The translations under genes were made by a program, and so were the position numbers. A model generated the notes under the pieces. The model saw only the letters and a program-made list of their open reading frames with translations, was not told the origin of the DNA and made no database searches. Source: Methylobacterium sp. DB0501 (GTDB lineage: Bacteria > Pseudomonadota > Alphaproteobacteria > Rhizobiales > Beijerinckiaceae). Taken from it: a DNA stretch of 64,000 bases. Of this stretch, positions 8,601 to 16,638 are shown piece after piece (within the stretch, counting starts at the first letter, position 1; each line of letters starts with the position of its first letter). The stretch spans positions 62,001 to 126,000 of the forward strand of contig NZ_JAAKGV010000010.1 in NCBI RefSeq assembly GCF_011043735.1, given 5' to 3'.

Positions 8601-9176
8601 CGGTCCTCAACGTCTTCGTTCTGGCTTGCCAAAGGTCTGGCCTGCCGGAAGCCCTCTCCCCAATCCCAGAGGGCCGCCATGCCGCGTCGTTCATGCCCGC
8701 GCGGCGGTCGGTGCGCGTGCGCACAGTCCGTCCCGCGGATGTTCACCACCTGAACCGATGGCGAAGACGCCTCGCCTCCGGTTCGCGCACCCTATCCGGC
8801 CGACCTGTTGCAGGCGGGCCGTCACAGTCCAGGTCACCGAAACGGACGCAGCGCCGTGTCGGAGCGCGTCGCCAGCCTCGTCGGAGATGTCCGTCCGGTC
8901 GCCCTGCGACGACGGACGCCCAGCTCCGACCCCTCCGTACCGTCCTGCTGCCAGGCTGACGGCGTGGATGCGGGTCTGCCATGCAACCCAACTCACGTCT
9001 ACACGCTCCGAGCGAATTCCCCAAGGGAACAAAGGTGGAAAAAATACTGAGTTGCATCGCGCACGCATGTTGCGAGCCGCCTGGGCTTAGGCCGACTGGT
9101 CGGGTCACCTTGCCTCTGGCGGTGCGGTTCCCATTTCCCCGGCGACCGCTCAGCCGCACCCGGGAGGAGGTTCACC
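8601..9176. other. Intergenic region without recognised gene
   Basis: 576 bases between two divergent genes. No open frame on either strand reads like a protein family. It must hold the promoters of the XRE gene (minus) and the haem monooxygenase gene (plus). A short dyad TTCCC-CAA-GGGAA lies at 9017-9029, followed by an A-rich patch. No Irr- or RirA-type box was recognised. Confidence 0.6.
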
Positions 9177-9497
9177 ATGTTCATCGCCATGAACCGGTTC
9201 AAGGTCTACAAGGATGCCACCCAGGACTTCGAGCAGGTCTGGCTCGGTCGCGACAGCCACCTGGGGGAGATGCCGGGCTTCGTGGAGTTCCACCTGCTGC
9301 GCGGCCCGGAGGCCGAGGACCACGTCCTCTACGCCTCGCACACGATCTGGTCCTCGAAGGCCGATTTCGAGGCCTGGACCCGCTCCGAGCAGTTCCGCAA
9401 GGCGCATAGCCGGGCGCCCGGTACCAAGCCGCTCTATCTCGGCCACCCGCAATTCGAGGGTTTCGAGACGATCCAGACCGTCGCCCGCAACGACTGA
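9177..9497 (+). CDS. Antibiotic-biosynthesis-monooxygenase-domain protein, HmuQ/IsdG-like haem oxygenase
   Basis: 106 residues, one ABM (dimeric alpha/beta barrel) domain. It begins MFIAMNRFKVYK and contains PGFVEFHLLRGPE, HVLYASHTIW and FEAWTRSEQFRKAH. Asn6, a tryptophan in the HTIW stretch and the FEAWTRSEQF-H region match the IsdG/HmuQ haem-degrading enzymes of rhizobia, which open haem to release iron. The ribosome-binding site GGAGGAGG is near-ideal. No haem-uptake genes are adjacent. Haem activity is inferred from family resemblance. Confidence 0.82.
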   Translation: MFIAMNRFKVYKDATQDFEQVWLGRDSHLGEMPGFVEFHLLRGPEAEDHVLYASHTIWSSKADFEAWTRSEQFRKAHSRAPGTKPLYLGHPQFEGFETIQTVARND

Positions 9498-9542
9498 GAC
9501 AGGGATGGCGGGGGCCGGACGGAGCCGCCCCCCACCGACGCG

Positions 9543-9588
9543 CCGTCATACAAGATCCGGCCGATTGCCTCGCGATGCGGGTTTCGGC
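9543..9588 (+). repeat. Dispersed 46-base repeat, copy A
   Basis: A 46-base stretch reading CCGTCATACAAGATCCGGCC onward to GCGGGTTTCGGC. It matches, with no gaps and 39 identical positions counted by eye, the reverse complement of 21914-21959. Both copies are intergenic. Confidence 0.8.
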
Positions 9589-9620
9589 TTCGCTCAAGCG
9601 CCGTGCAGGCTGGTGATCCC

Positions 9621-9646
9621 GTTTCCGGAAGGAACCCTCCGGAAAC
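9621..9646. terminator. Hairpin between convergent genes
   Basis: Perfect 9-base stem GTTTCCGGA / TCCGGAAAC with an 8-base loop, ending 4 bases before the minus-strand stop of the MFS gene and about 120 bases after the haem monooxygenase gene. No T-run on either side. Likely serves as a 3'-end structure for the MFS transcript, or for both. Confidence 0.55.
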
Positions 9647-9650
9647 CGCG

Positions 9651-10919
9651 TCAGGCGGCCCGGGGCGATTCGAGCCGCGGCAGGAACGCCGCCAGCAGGC
9701 CTACCGCCGGCAGGAAGGCGCACAGGCCGTAGACGAACTCGATGCTGGTGCGGTCGGCGAGCTCGCCGAGCACCGCGGCGCCCAGGCCCCCCATGCCGAA
9801 AGCGAATCCGAAGAACAGGCCGCCGACCAGACCGACCCGCCCGGGCAGCAACTCCTGGGCGTAGACCAGGATCGCCGGCATCGCCGAGGCGAGGATCAGG
9901 CCGATCGGCACGGTGAGCACCACGGTCCAGAACAGGTTCACGTGCGGCAGCGCCAAGGTGAAGGGCAGGACGCCGAGGATCGAGCCCCAGATCACCACCT
10001 TGCGGCCGAACCGGTCGCCGATCGGTCCGCCCACCACCGTGCCGGCCGCGACCGCGCCCAGGAACACGAACAGGTAGAGCTGCGATTCCTGCACCGACAC
10101 GCCGAAGCGGTGGATCAGGTAGAAGGTGAAGTACGAGCTCAGGCTCGCCATGTAGAAATACTTGGAGAAGATCAGCACCAGCAGGACCGCGATGGTGGCG
10201 ACGATCCTGGACCGCGGCAGGGCGCGGCCGGTGCCGGCGCCCTTCTTGCCCCGGGCCGCGCCGGCCGCGAGACGGTCGCGGTACCACCGCCCCACGAGGC
10301 TCAGCACCACGAACCCGGCCAGCGCCGCCAGCGCGAACAGCGCGACGCTGCGCTGACCGAGCGGCACCACGATGAAGGCGGCGAGCAGCGGCCCGAGCGC
10401 CGTGCCGGCATTGCCGCCGACCTGGAACACCGACTGCGCCAGGCCGTAGCGCCCGCCCGAGGCCAGGCGGGCGACCCGCGAGGCCTCCGGGTGGAAGATC
10501 GCCGAGCCGAGGCCGACGAGGCAGGCGGCGAGGATCAGGAGGCCGTAGGAGCCGGCATTCGACAGCAGCAGCAGGCCGCAGAGCGAGAGCAGCATGCCGG
10601 TGGCGAGCGAGAACGGCATCGGCCGCTTGTCGGTGAACAGGCCGACCACCGGTTGCAGCAGCGAGGCGGTGAGCTGGAACGCCAGGGTCAGGAAGCCGAT
10701 CTGGCCGAAATCGAGGGCATAGGCCTGCTTGAGCAGCGGGTAGATCGCCGGCAGCAGCGACTGCATCATGTCGTTGAGGAGGTGCGACAGGCTCAGGCCT
10801 CCGAGCACCAGGGCCGTCGGCCCCGCCGCCGGGACGCTGCGGGCCACCGGTTCCGCCGGTGCCGGCCCGGCGACCGACGCCTCTACGGCCACGCCGCCCT
10901 CGCTCGCACGCGCATCCAT
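9651..10919 (-). CDS. MFS transporter, fosmidomycin-resistance (Fsr) type
   Basis: 422 residues from the ATG at 10919. After a 30-residue polar N terminus there are about twelve membrane segments. The first cytoplasmic loop region, HLLNDMMQSLLPAIYPLLK then LTLAFQLTASLLQPVVGLFTD, is characteristic of the Fsr family. FHPEASRVARLASGGRYGLAQSVFQ-type sequence follows at segments 4-5, and GGPIGDRFGRK marks the second half. Inner-membrane proton-driven efflux is expected; the substrate is unknown. It ends next to the hairpin at 9621-9646. Confidence 0.87.
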   Translation of the reverse strand: MDARASEGGVAVEASVAGPAPAEPVARSVPAAGPTALVLGGLSLSHLLNDMMQSLLPAIYPLLKQAYALDFGQIGFLTLAFQLTASLLQPVVGLFTDKRPMPFSLATGMLLSLCGLLLLSNAGSYGLLILAACLVGLGSAIFHPEASRVARLASGGRYGLAQSVFQVGGNAGTALGPLLAAFIVVPLGQRSVALFALAALAGFVVLSLVGRWYRDRLAAGAARGKKGAGTGRALPRSRIVATIAVLLVLIFSKYFYMASLSSYFTFYLIHRFGVSVQESQLYLFVFLGAVAAGTVVGGPIGDRFGRKVVIWGSILGVLPFTLALPHVNLFWTVVLTVPIGLILASAMPAILVYAQELLPGRVGLVGGLFFGFAFGMGGLGAAVLGELADRTSIEFVYGLCAFLPAVGLLAAFLPRLESPRAA

Positions 10920-11183
10920 CGCTCTGGCGCTCCCCTGGCGACAGGCCAGGCCAGTCGCGTCCCGCCGCATCGCCCGGTTCCTGGGCGAGGTTCGGCGAGC
11001 CTCCATACACCCGGGCCCACAGCCTCGTCCCGTCACTGACCGCAGGGCTGGAATGCGGCCGGTCCCGGGCTTGCTGCCGACCCCTCAACCAGCCGGCGGC
11101 GGCCCGGGGCGCGTGCGGAAACGGCACGTTCCCCGCCCGGCCCGTCCCAGCCCGGCACAGAGGCGTTCACGGGTCATCTCGCC

Positions 11184-12704
11184 ATGCGACACGAACGATT
11201 CCGGGAGGACGGCAACGCGAACCTCGCCTCGTCCGAGGCGCGCGCGGTCTGGAACGCGCTGCTGCCCCGGCGCGGCCGCGCGGCCCTGCGCCTCGCCATC
11301 GCGGGCGGGGCGGCCTTCGCCGAGCTCGCCGCCGTGGCGCTGACCGGGCTGGCCTGCGAGGTGATCTACCACCTCGTCTCCTACGAGCGGCAGCCCGATC
11401 TCGGCCCCTCGCTCGCGGTCGGGCTGCTCCTCGGCCTGTTCGTGGTCCTGCCGAACGCCGCGCGGGGGGAGTACAGCATCGAGAACTACCTCGCCCGCGC
11501 GCCGCACCTGCGCCGGACGACGAATCTGTGGCTCGCCGCCTGGGCGGTGGTGCTGGTCGTGGGCTTCCTCAGCAAGACCACCGGCGAGCATTCCCGCGCC
11601 GCGGCGCTGGCGACCTTCCTCGCCGGCTTGCCGGTCCTCGTCGTCACCCGCCTCGCCACCGTGAGCCTGGTGCGCCGGCTCATCTCCCCGCGCTCCGATT
11701 CGGCCCGCCGCATCCACCTGATCGGCTACGAAGACGACGTCGCGAGCTTCTACGCCACCCACGACACCGCGGCGCTCGGCCTGCGGGTGATCGGCGTCAG
11801 CATCCTGCGCGACGCTCCCCAAGGCGTTCCCCAAGGCGCCCTCAAAGGCTCCGACCCGGAGGCGCGCCGAGCCCAGCTCGCCGAGGATCTCGATCTCAGC
11901 GTGTCGGTGGTGCGCTTCCTGCGCCCGGACGACGTGTTCGTGCTCGTACCCTGGGCCGAGGTCGGGGACCTGGAGGCCTGCGTCGACGCCTTCCTGCGGG
12001 TGCCGGTCGCGCTCCACCTGCGCCCGGGCCGGGTGATGGACCGGTTCAGCGACGTGCGCCTCGGCCGCGTCGGCCTGCTCACCGGGATCAATGTCGGCCG
12101 CGCGCCGCTGAGCCCGCTCGAGATCGCCGCCAAGCGCACCTTCGACGTCGTGGTGGCGTCCCTCGCCCTCGTCGCGCTCTCGCCGCTGCTCGCGCTGATC
12201 GCGCTCCTGATCCGCCTCGACAGCCGCGGGCCGAGCCTGTTTCGCCAGAAGCGCTACGGCTTCAACCAGGAGGCGTTCTGGGTGTTCAAGTTCCGCAGCA
12301 TGCGGGCGGAATCCGGCGCCGCCTTCCGTCAGGCGACCCGGGACGACGACCGCATCACCCGGATCGGCCGCATCCTGCGCCGCACCAACCTCGACGAGCT
12401 GCCCCAGCTCCTCAACGTGATCCGGGGCGACATGTCGCTCGTCGGCCCCCGCCCCCACGCGGTGGCCCACGACCGCAGCTTCGAGCGCCGCATCGCCCTG
12501 TATGCGCGGCGCCACAACGTGCGGCCGGGCATCACCGGCTGGGCCCAGGTCAACGGCCTGCGCGGCGAGACCCTGACGGATGCCGACATGCAGCGGCGCG
12601 TCGAGCACGATCTGTTCTACATCGACAACTGGTCGCTGTGGTTCGACCTCAGGATCCTGGTGATGACCGTGGTGGCGCGCAGCGCGTTCCGGAACGCGTA
12701 TTGA
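11184..12704 (+). CDS. Polyprenyl glycosylphosphotransferase (exopolysaccharide priming sugar transferase)
   Basis: 506 residues. The N-terminal half has about four hydrophobic segments (residues 30-170) and a nucleotide-fold-like region beginning RRIHLIGYEDD. The C-terminal bacterial sugar transferase domain starts KRTFDVVVASLALV, then PSLFRQKRYGFNQEAFWVFKFRSM, RRTNLDELPQLLNVI, GDMSLVGPRPHAV and GITGWAQVNGLRGE, ending in FYIDNWS. It transfers a sugar-1-phosphate to undecaprenyl phosphate, the first membrane step of exopolysaccharide assembly. No polymerase or export genes are beside it. Confidence 0.92.
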   Translation: MRHERFREDGNANLASSEARAVWNALLPRRGRAALRLAIAGGAAFAELAAVALTGLACEVIYHLVSYERQPDLGPSLAVGLLLGLFVVLPNAARGEYSIENYLARAPHLRRTTNLWLAAWAVVLVVGFLSKTTGEHSRAAALATFLAGLPVLVVTRLATVSLVRRLISPRSDSARRIHLIGYEDDVASFYATHDTAALGLRVIGVSILRDAPQGVPQGALKGSDPEARRAQLAEDLDLSVSVVRFLRPDDVFVLVPWAEVGDLEACVDAFLRVPVALHLRPGRVMDRFSDVRLGRVGLLTGINVGRAPLSPLEIAAKRTFDVVVASLALVALSPLLALIALLIRLDSRGPSLFRQKRYGFNQEAFWVFKFRSMRAESGAAFRQATRDDDRITRIGRILRRTNLDELPQLLNVIRGDMSLVGPRPHAVAHDRSFERRIALYARRHNVRPGITGWAQVNGLRGETLTDADMQRRVEHDLFYIDNWSLWFDLRILVMTVVARSAFRNAY

Positions 12705-12725
12705 GGAGGGCGCGTGGCGCCCTCC
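12705..12725 (+). terminator. Hairpin directly after the glycosyltransferase stop codon
   Basis: Perfect 9-base GC-rich stem GGAGGGCGC / GCGCCCTCC with loop GTG, starting on the base after the TGA. There is no T-run. It lies between two convergent genes and probably ends the plus-strand transcript. Confidence 0.6.
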
Positions 12726-12757
12726 CCGGTCTCGCGGTGGACGGCGCCGTCGCCGGA

Positions 12758-13210
12758 TCAGCCCGCGAGCCTCTGCCCCTGCCGGCGGCTCGCCTCGAAG
12801 GCCTGGAGATCCAGGGCCAGGTCGACGACCCGATCGGCTTTGAGCTGAACGGGGTCGAGCGGGCCGCCGAAGCCGTGCTGCAGGTAGACTTCCTGCACTT
12901 CCGGGGTGCGCATCGCGCCGCCCATCGTCCAGTTCGGGAAAAGCCGTCCGGGCACGTCGCGCACGTCGACGATCGTCGCGGCGGCGTGGCGCGGGTCACG
13001 GGCGATCCGGTCATAGGTTGCCGTCACCCGGGCGCGCTCGCCTTCGAGAATCTGCACGAACCAGGTCTTGTCGAAGATGAGGAAGCCGGTGATTCCGTCC
13101 CGACTGTTGTTACGCTGCGACACTGAGAGGATTTCGCGCATATTGGTCAGCATGGCACGGTCGCCGCCCGGCACGGTGTTGCGGCTGTAATAGACGAGCT
13201 GGTGGATCAT
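12758..13210 (-). CDS. Stand-alone BLUF-domain blue-light sensor
   Basis: 150 residues from ATG 13210. The BLUF fold occupies the first ~95 residues with the flavin-binding set in place: Tyr7 in HQLVYYSRN, Asn34-Asn35 before GITGFLIF, the signalling Gln53 in FVQILEGE, and Trp94 in FPNWTMG. These bind FAD and switch the hydrogen-bond network under blue light. The C-terminal ~50 residues contain no output domain, so it must act through a partner. It lies about 5 kb from a photolyase gene and is not in an obvious operon. Confidence 0.93.
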   Translation of the reverse strand: MIHQLVYYSRNTVPGGDRAMLTNMREILSVSQRNNSRDGITGFLIFDKTWFVQILEGERARVTATYDRIARDPRHAAATIVDVRDVPGRLFPNWTMGGAMRTPEVQEVYLQHGFGGPLDPVQLKADRVVDLALDLQAFEASRRQGQRLAG

Positions 13211-13397
13211 CGGACGCCTCACTCCAACCGGTGGAACCGGACCGCTCGAAGAGCGCCCGCCGCCGTCATTCGCACGAACCGGGGTGCGTGATCAGAAACC
13301 CCGAAACAAGCGCGAGGTCCCGGCTGAGGGCGGGCTATTGGGAAAGACCATTAATGAACCGTCCACGACCAGACGATGGATCGGAGTACCGGGTTCG

Positions 13398-13712
13398 TCA
13401 TTCGGCAGGCACGCCGTTTCCCGGCCGGTATCGCTCCCCCGGGTGTTCGAACCGGCTCCCTGAACGCCGCCGCTTGCCCGCAGGTCTCTGTAAAAAACTG
13501 ACGGTGAAGCCGAGTGCCGTGACGGCGATCGAGAGGAACGTGTCCGCGTCGAATTCCGATTCCTGGTCGCCCGATCCCTTGGGTGTGACCCGGACCGGCA
13601 CGCCCACGGGCTTGACGAGGCTCGAGATGACGACCGGCAGCATGCGGAAGGTCGCGAAGGCCCCCACCGCGGAGGAAATGAGCATTAGGGAGCTCAGCCA
13701 ACCCAGCGCTGG
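13398..13712 (-). pseudogene. Remnant of a cellulose-synthase-like glycosyltransferase (C-terminal part)
   Basis: Reads PALGWLSSLMLISSAVGAF, then FRMLPVVISSLVKPVGVP and VRVTPKGS, then a hydrophobic SIAVTALGFTVSFL. The LVKPxGxPxRVTPKG block after a membrane helix is typical of the C-terminal, post-catalytic part of BcsA-like family-2 glycosyltransferases. No catalytic D,D,D,QxxRW region lies upstream, because zur begins there, and the last ~30 residues are low-complexity. G+C is lower than the neighbours. I read it as the tail of a gene lost by deletion. A short membrane protein starting at 13685 cannot be excluded. Confidence 0.5.
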
Positions 13713-13770
13713 TCGCCGCTCGTCGGCGGGAGCGCCTCCCCTCCTGCATCGACCGGCGCGCCGCTCTCCG

Positions 13771-14283
13771 TCATTCCACCCCCTGCCGCCCCTGGCAGGC
13801 CCCGCATTCCCCCTCGATCTCGACGATGCGGCTCGCCGGCTTGAACCCGGCCTGGGCGAGCGTCCGGTCGAGGCTGCGCTCGATCTCGGCGGAAATCGTC
13901 TCGTCGACGCTGCCGCAGCTGCGACAGATCAGGAACACCGCGCTCTCGCCGGCGCCGTGGCCGTGCTCGCAGGGGACGAAGGCGTTGCGGCTGGCGATGC
14001 GGTGGACGAGGCCGTGCTCGGTCAGGAAGTCGAGGGCGCGGTAGACCGACACCGCGGCGACGCGCTTGCCCGGGACGCTCAGGCGTTCCGCGATGTCGTA
14101 GGCACCGAGCGGTCGCCCCTCCTCCGCCACCACCTCCAGGGTGCGCCGGCGGAGCGTCGTGAACTGCAGGCCGAGATCCTGCGCCAGCCGCTCGGCCCGC
14201 GCGACCAGCTCGGCCGTCCGTACCGGACCGTGCGGGTGGGCATGCGCGTGGTCGTGCTGTCCGCAGGTGCCGTGCTCGTCCAT
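13771..14283 (-). CDS. zur: Fur-family regulator, probably Zur
   Basis: 170 residues. His-rich N terminus (MDEHGTCGQHDHAHAHPHG). Winged-helix DNA-binding domain around FTTLRRRTLEVVAEEGRPLGAYDIAERL and VSVYRALDFLTEHGLVHRI, with YRALDFL as the recognition helix. The C-terminal dimer domain has two CxxC pairs, CRSCG and CGAC, for structural zinc. Its divergent neighbour is the zinc ABC transporter, so zinc is the likely co-repressor. A near-perfect palindrome at 14355-14367 lies between them. Start 14283 is chosen because the sequence upstream (MPGGVWR) is not family-like. Confidence 0.9.
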   Translation of the reverse strand: MDEHGTCGQHDHAHAHPHGPVRTAELVARAERLAQDLGLQFTTLRRRTLEVVAEEGRPLGAYDIAERLSVPGKRVAAVSVYRALDFLTEHGLVHRIASRNAFVPCEHGHGAGESAVFLICRSCGSVDETISAEIERSLDRTLAQAGFKPASRIVEIEGECGACQGRQGVE

Positions 14284-14354
14284 GCGCCAAACCCCTCCCG
14301 GCATCCACCGGGCGCTTCCTAGCCCAACCCGGCGGCGGTTGACAGGCCCTGCCT

Positions 14355-14367
14355 GTTACAGTGTAAC
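14355..14367. promoter_or_regulatory. Putative Zur operator
   Basis: GTTACAGTGTAAC, a dyad with arms GTTAC / GTAAC, in the 194-base divergent region between zur and the leader ORF-znuCB. It resembles the A+T-rich GTTAN-type Zur boxes of alphaproteobacteria and stands out from the GC-rich surroundings. It lies 72 bases from the zur start and 111 from the leader ORF, so it could control both directions. Confidence 0.7.
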
Positions 14368-14477
14368 GACCGACCAGGACAACGAACGGGCCTCGGGCGG
14401 CCGCCGGCCGCCCCTTCATATGGGATCCGCGACGGCGTCCGCCGAGGGCGCACCCGGACCCGAGCGACGATTCGCCG

Positions 14478-14654
14478 ATGCCGCATGATCATGGCCCGAC
14501 CTCTGGCCCAACCTTGGGCCCCGCCCCGCGCCCCCGGACGGCGCCGTTCTCGCTGCTGCGGCTGGGCCTGGCGCCGCGCCTCGCCGCGGCCGCCTGCATC
14601 GCCGCCCTGGTCTGGGCCCTGATCGGGTGGGCCATCGGGTGGAGTGCCCCGTGA
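14478..14654 (+). CDS. 58-residue membrane leader protein upstream of znuC
   Basis: ATG 14478 to TGA 14652-14654. The N terminus MPHDHGPTSGPTLGPAPRPR has two histidines and many prolines. A single hydrophobic segment, LAAAACIAALVWALIGWAIGW, closes the protein. The TGA overlaps the GTG start of znuC (GTGA), suggesting translational coupling. It lies downstream of the putative Zur box. I do not recognise a family. It may be a small accessory subunit of the zinc transporter or simply a coupling leader. Confidence 0.6.
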   Translation: MPHDHGPTSGPTLGPAPRPRTAPFSLLRLGLAPRLAAAACIAALVWALIGWAIGWSAP

Positions 14655-15496
14655 GCCTGACGTCCTCGTCCGTTCCTCCCGCGCCCGGCGGCGCCCTGGT
14701 CTTCCGCGGCCTCACCCTCGGCTATGCCCGCCACCCGGCGGTCCACCACCTCGACGGCACGATCCCGACCGGATCGCTCACCGCGGTGGTCGGGCCGAAC
14801 GGCGCCGGCAAGTCGACCCTGCTGAAGGGCATCATGGGCGAGATCACGCCGCTGGAGGGCGAGGTCGCCCGGCCGGGCCTGTCGCGCCAGGGCATCGCCT
14901 ACCTGCCGCAGGCCGCCGAGATCGACCGGGCCTTTCCGATCGGCGTGTTCGATCTCGTGGCGATGGGGCTGTGGCGCCGGGTCGGGCCCTGGCGCTCGCT
15001 CAAGGCCCACCGGCCCGGCGTCGAGGCGGCGCTCGCCGCCGTCGGGCTCACCGGGTTCGAGCGCCGGCCGATCGGCACCCTGTCGGGGGGGCAGCTGCGC
15101 CGCGCGCTGTTCGCCCGCGTCCTGCTCCAGGACGCCCGGGTGATCCTGCTCGACGAGCCCTTCGCGGCGATCGACGCGCGGACCACCGACGAGTTGCTCG
15201 CCCTGGTCCATGGCTGGCACGGGGAGGGCCGCACCGTGGTGGCGGTGCTGCACGACCTCGACCAGGTCGCCCGGCATTTCCCCTCGACCCTGCTGCTCGC
15301 CCGCGAGGCCGTGGCCTGGGGCGCGACGCGGGAGGTGCTGACCGCCGACAACCTGCGGCGCGCCCGCCGGCTGTGCGAGGCCTGGGACGACGAGGCGCCG
15401 GTCTGCCGTGCGCCCGGCACGAAACCTCACGAGCATGCGCCGCACGAGCACGACGACCACACGAACGACCACCACACTCACGGGCACGCCGCGTGA
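14651..15496 (+). CDS. znuC: Zinc ABC transporter ATP-binding protein
   Basis: 281 residues. Walker A GPNGAGKST, Q-loop near LPQAAEIDRAFP, ABC signature LSGGQLRRALFA, Walker B VILLDEPFAAID, and the switch histidine in AVLHDLDQVARHF. IDRAFPIGVFDLVAMGLW is typical of the manganese/zinc ABC family. The C-terminal 22 residues are strongly His/Asp-rich (HEHAPHEHDDHTNDHHTHGH), a possible zinc-sensing or storage tail. GTG start overlaps the leader ORF; the stop overlaps znuB. Confidence 0.93.
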   Translation: MSLTSSSVPPAPGGALVFRGLTLGYARHPAVHHLDGTIPTGSLTAVVGPNGAGKSTLLKGIMGEITPLEGEVARPGLSRQGIAYLPQAAEIDRAFPIGVFDLVAMGLWRRVGPWRSLKAHRPGVEAALAAVGLTGFERRPIGTLSGGQLRRALFARVLLQDARVILLDEPFAAIDARTTDELLALVHGWHGEGRTVVAVLHDLDQVARHFPSTLLLAREAVAWGATREVLTADNLRRARRLCEAWDDEAPVCRAPGTKPHEHAPHEHDDHTNDHHTHGHAA

Positions 15497-16359
15497 TCGA
15501 TCTCCTGACGGCGCCCTTCGTCGAATTCGCCTTCATGCGCCGCGCGCTCGCCGGTTGCGTCGCCCTGTCGGTCGGCGCCGCCCCGGTCGGCGTATTCCTG
15601 ACCCTGCGCCGGATGAGCCTGATGAGCGAGGCGATGAGCCACGCCATCCTGCCCGGCGCCGCGGTCGGCTTCCTGTGGGCCGGTCTGTCGCTGCCGGCGA
15701 TGACGCTCGGCGGCCTCGTCGCCGGCCTCGCGGTGGCACTCCTGTCGGGCCTCATCGCCCGCTCGACGGTTCTGCGCGAGGATGCGAGCCTGGCGGCGTT
15801 CTACCTGATCTCGCTCGCCGCAGGCGTGCTGCTGATCTCGGCCCGCGGCTCCTCGATCGACCTCCTGCACATCCTGTTCGGCACCGTGCTCGCCCTCGAC
15901 GACGACGCCCTCCTGCTGCTCGGCGGCATCGCCACCGTGACGCTGACAGGTCTCGCCGTCGCCTACCGGCCGCTGGTGATGGAATGCGTCGATCCCCTGT
16001 TCCTGCGTTCGGTCGGCCGGGCGAGCGGGCCGGTCCATTACGCCTTCCTGGCGCTCGTCGTGCTCAACCTCGTCGGCGGCTTCGCGGCACTCGGCACGCT
16101 GCTCGCCGTCGGGCTGATGCTGCTGCCGGCGATCTCGGCGCGGTTCTGGGCCCTCGACCTCACCGGCCTGATGCCCGCGGCGGTGGTGCTGGCGCTGGTC
16201 GCGAGCGTCGCGGGGCTGCTCGTCTCCTATTATGCCAGCCTGCCGACCGGGCCGGCGATCGTGCTCTCGGCCGGCCTGCTCTACGTCGCCTCGATGCTGC
16301 TCGGGCCGCGCGGCGGCCTGGTCTGGCGGCTGATGCCGGCGCGCCACCTCGAGGCGTGA
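15493..16359 (+). CDS. znuB: Zinc ABC transporter permease
   Basis: 288 residues, GTG start inside the znuC stop. About eight membrane segments of the ABC-3 family. Characteristic blocks are FMRRALAGCVALSVGAAPVG, LMSEAMSHAILPGAA (the cytoplasmic loop that docks the ATPase), and GTLLAVGLMLLPAISARFW. It moves zinc across the inner membrane. No periplasmic znuA binding protein is adjacent. A weak hairpin (CGGTCG / CGACCG, 16365-16379) follows the stop. Confidence 0.92.
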   Translation: MIDLLTAPFVEFAFMRRALAGCVALSVGAAPVGVFLTLRRMSLMSEAMSHAILPGAAVGFLWAGLSLPAMTLGGLVAGLAVALLSGLIARSTVLREDASLAAFYLISLAAGVLLISARGSSIDLLHILFGTVLALDDDALLLLGGIATVTLTGLAVAYRPLVMECVDPLFLRSVGRASGPVHYAFLALVVLNLVGGFAALGTLLAVGLMLLPAISARFWALDLTGLMPAAVVLALVASVAGLLVSYYASLPTGPAIVLSAGLLYVASMLLGPRGGLVWRLMPARHLEA

Positions 16360-16638
16360 GGCGGCGGTCGCCGCGACCGGTCGCGCCCTGCACATGGTCT
16401 GCGGCTCTGCCGAACCGCACGGGGTGACGGAGGCGCGTCGGTCGTCTCCTGTCCCGGACGAGCGCGACGACGTGGAAGCAGGTCCGGGATCCGGCGCGAA
16501 AGGTCGTGACGCGTCCCTAAATCCGGAACGGTGCAATCACAGAGCCGCCTCCCGGCACATGTCGCCTGGATCCCGGGTCCCTCTCCACTCTCGCTGCAAG
16601 CAGCCAGGAAAGGGGACCGGCCGACGATCCATGATGCT

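Noticed and set aside
8691..9159. Several 70-190 codon frames on both strands in the gap before the haem monooxygenase gene
   Set aside because: None has a ribosome-binding site together with a plausible protein sequence; frames overlap one another on both strands.
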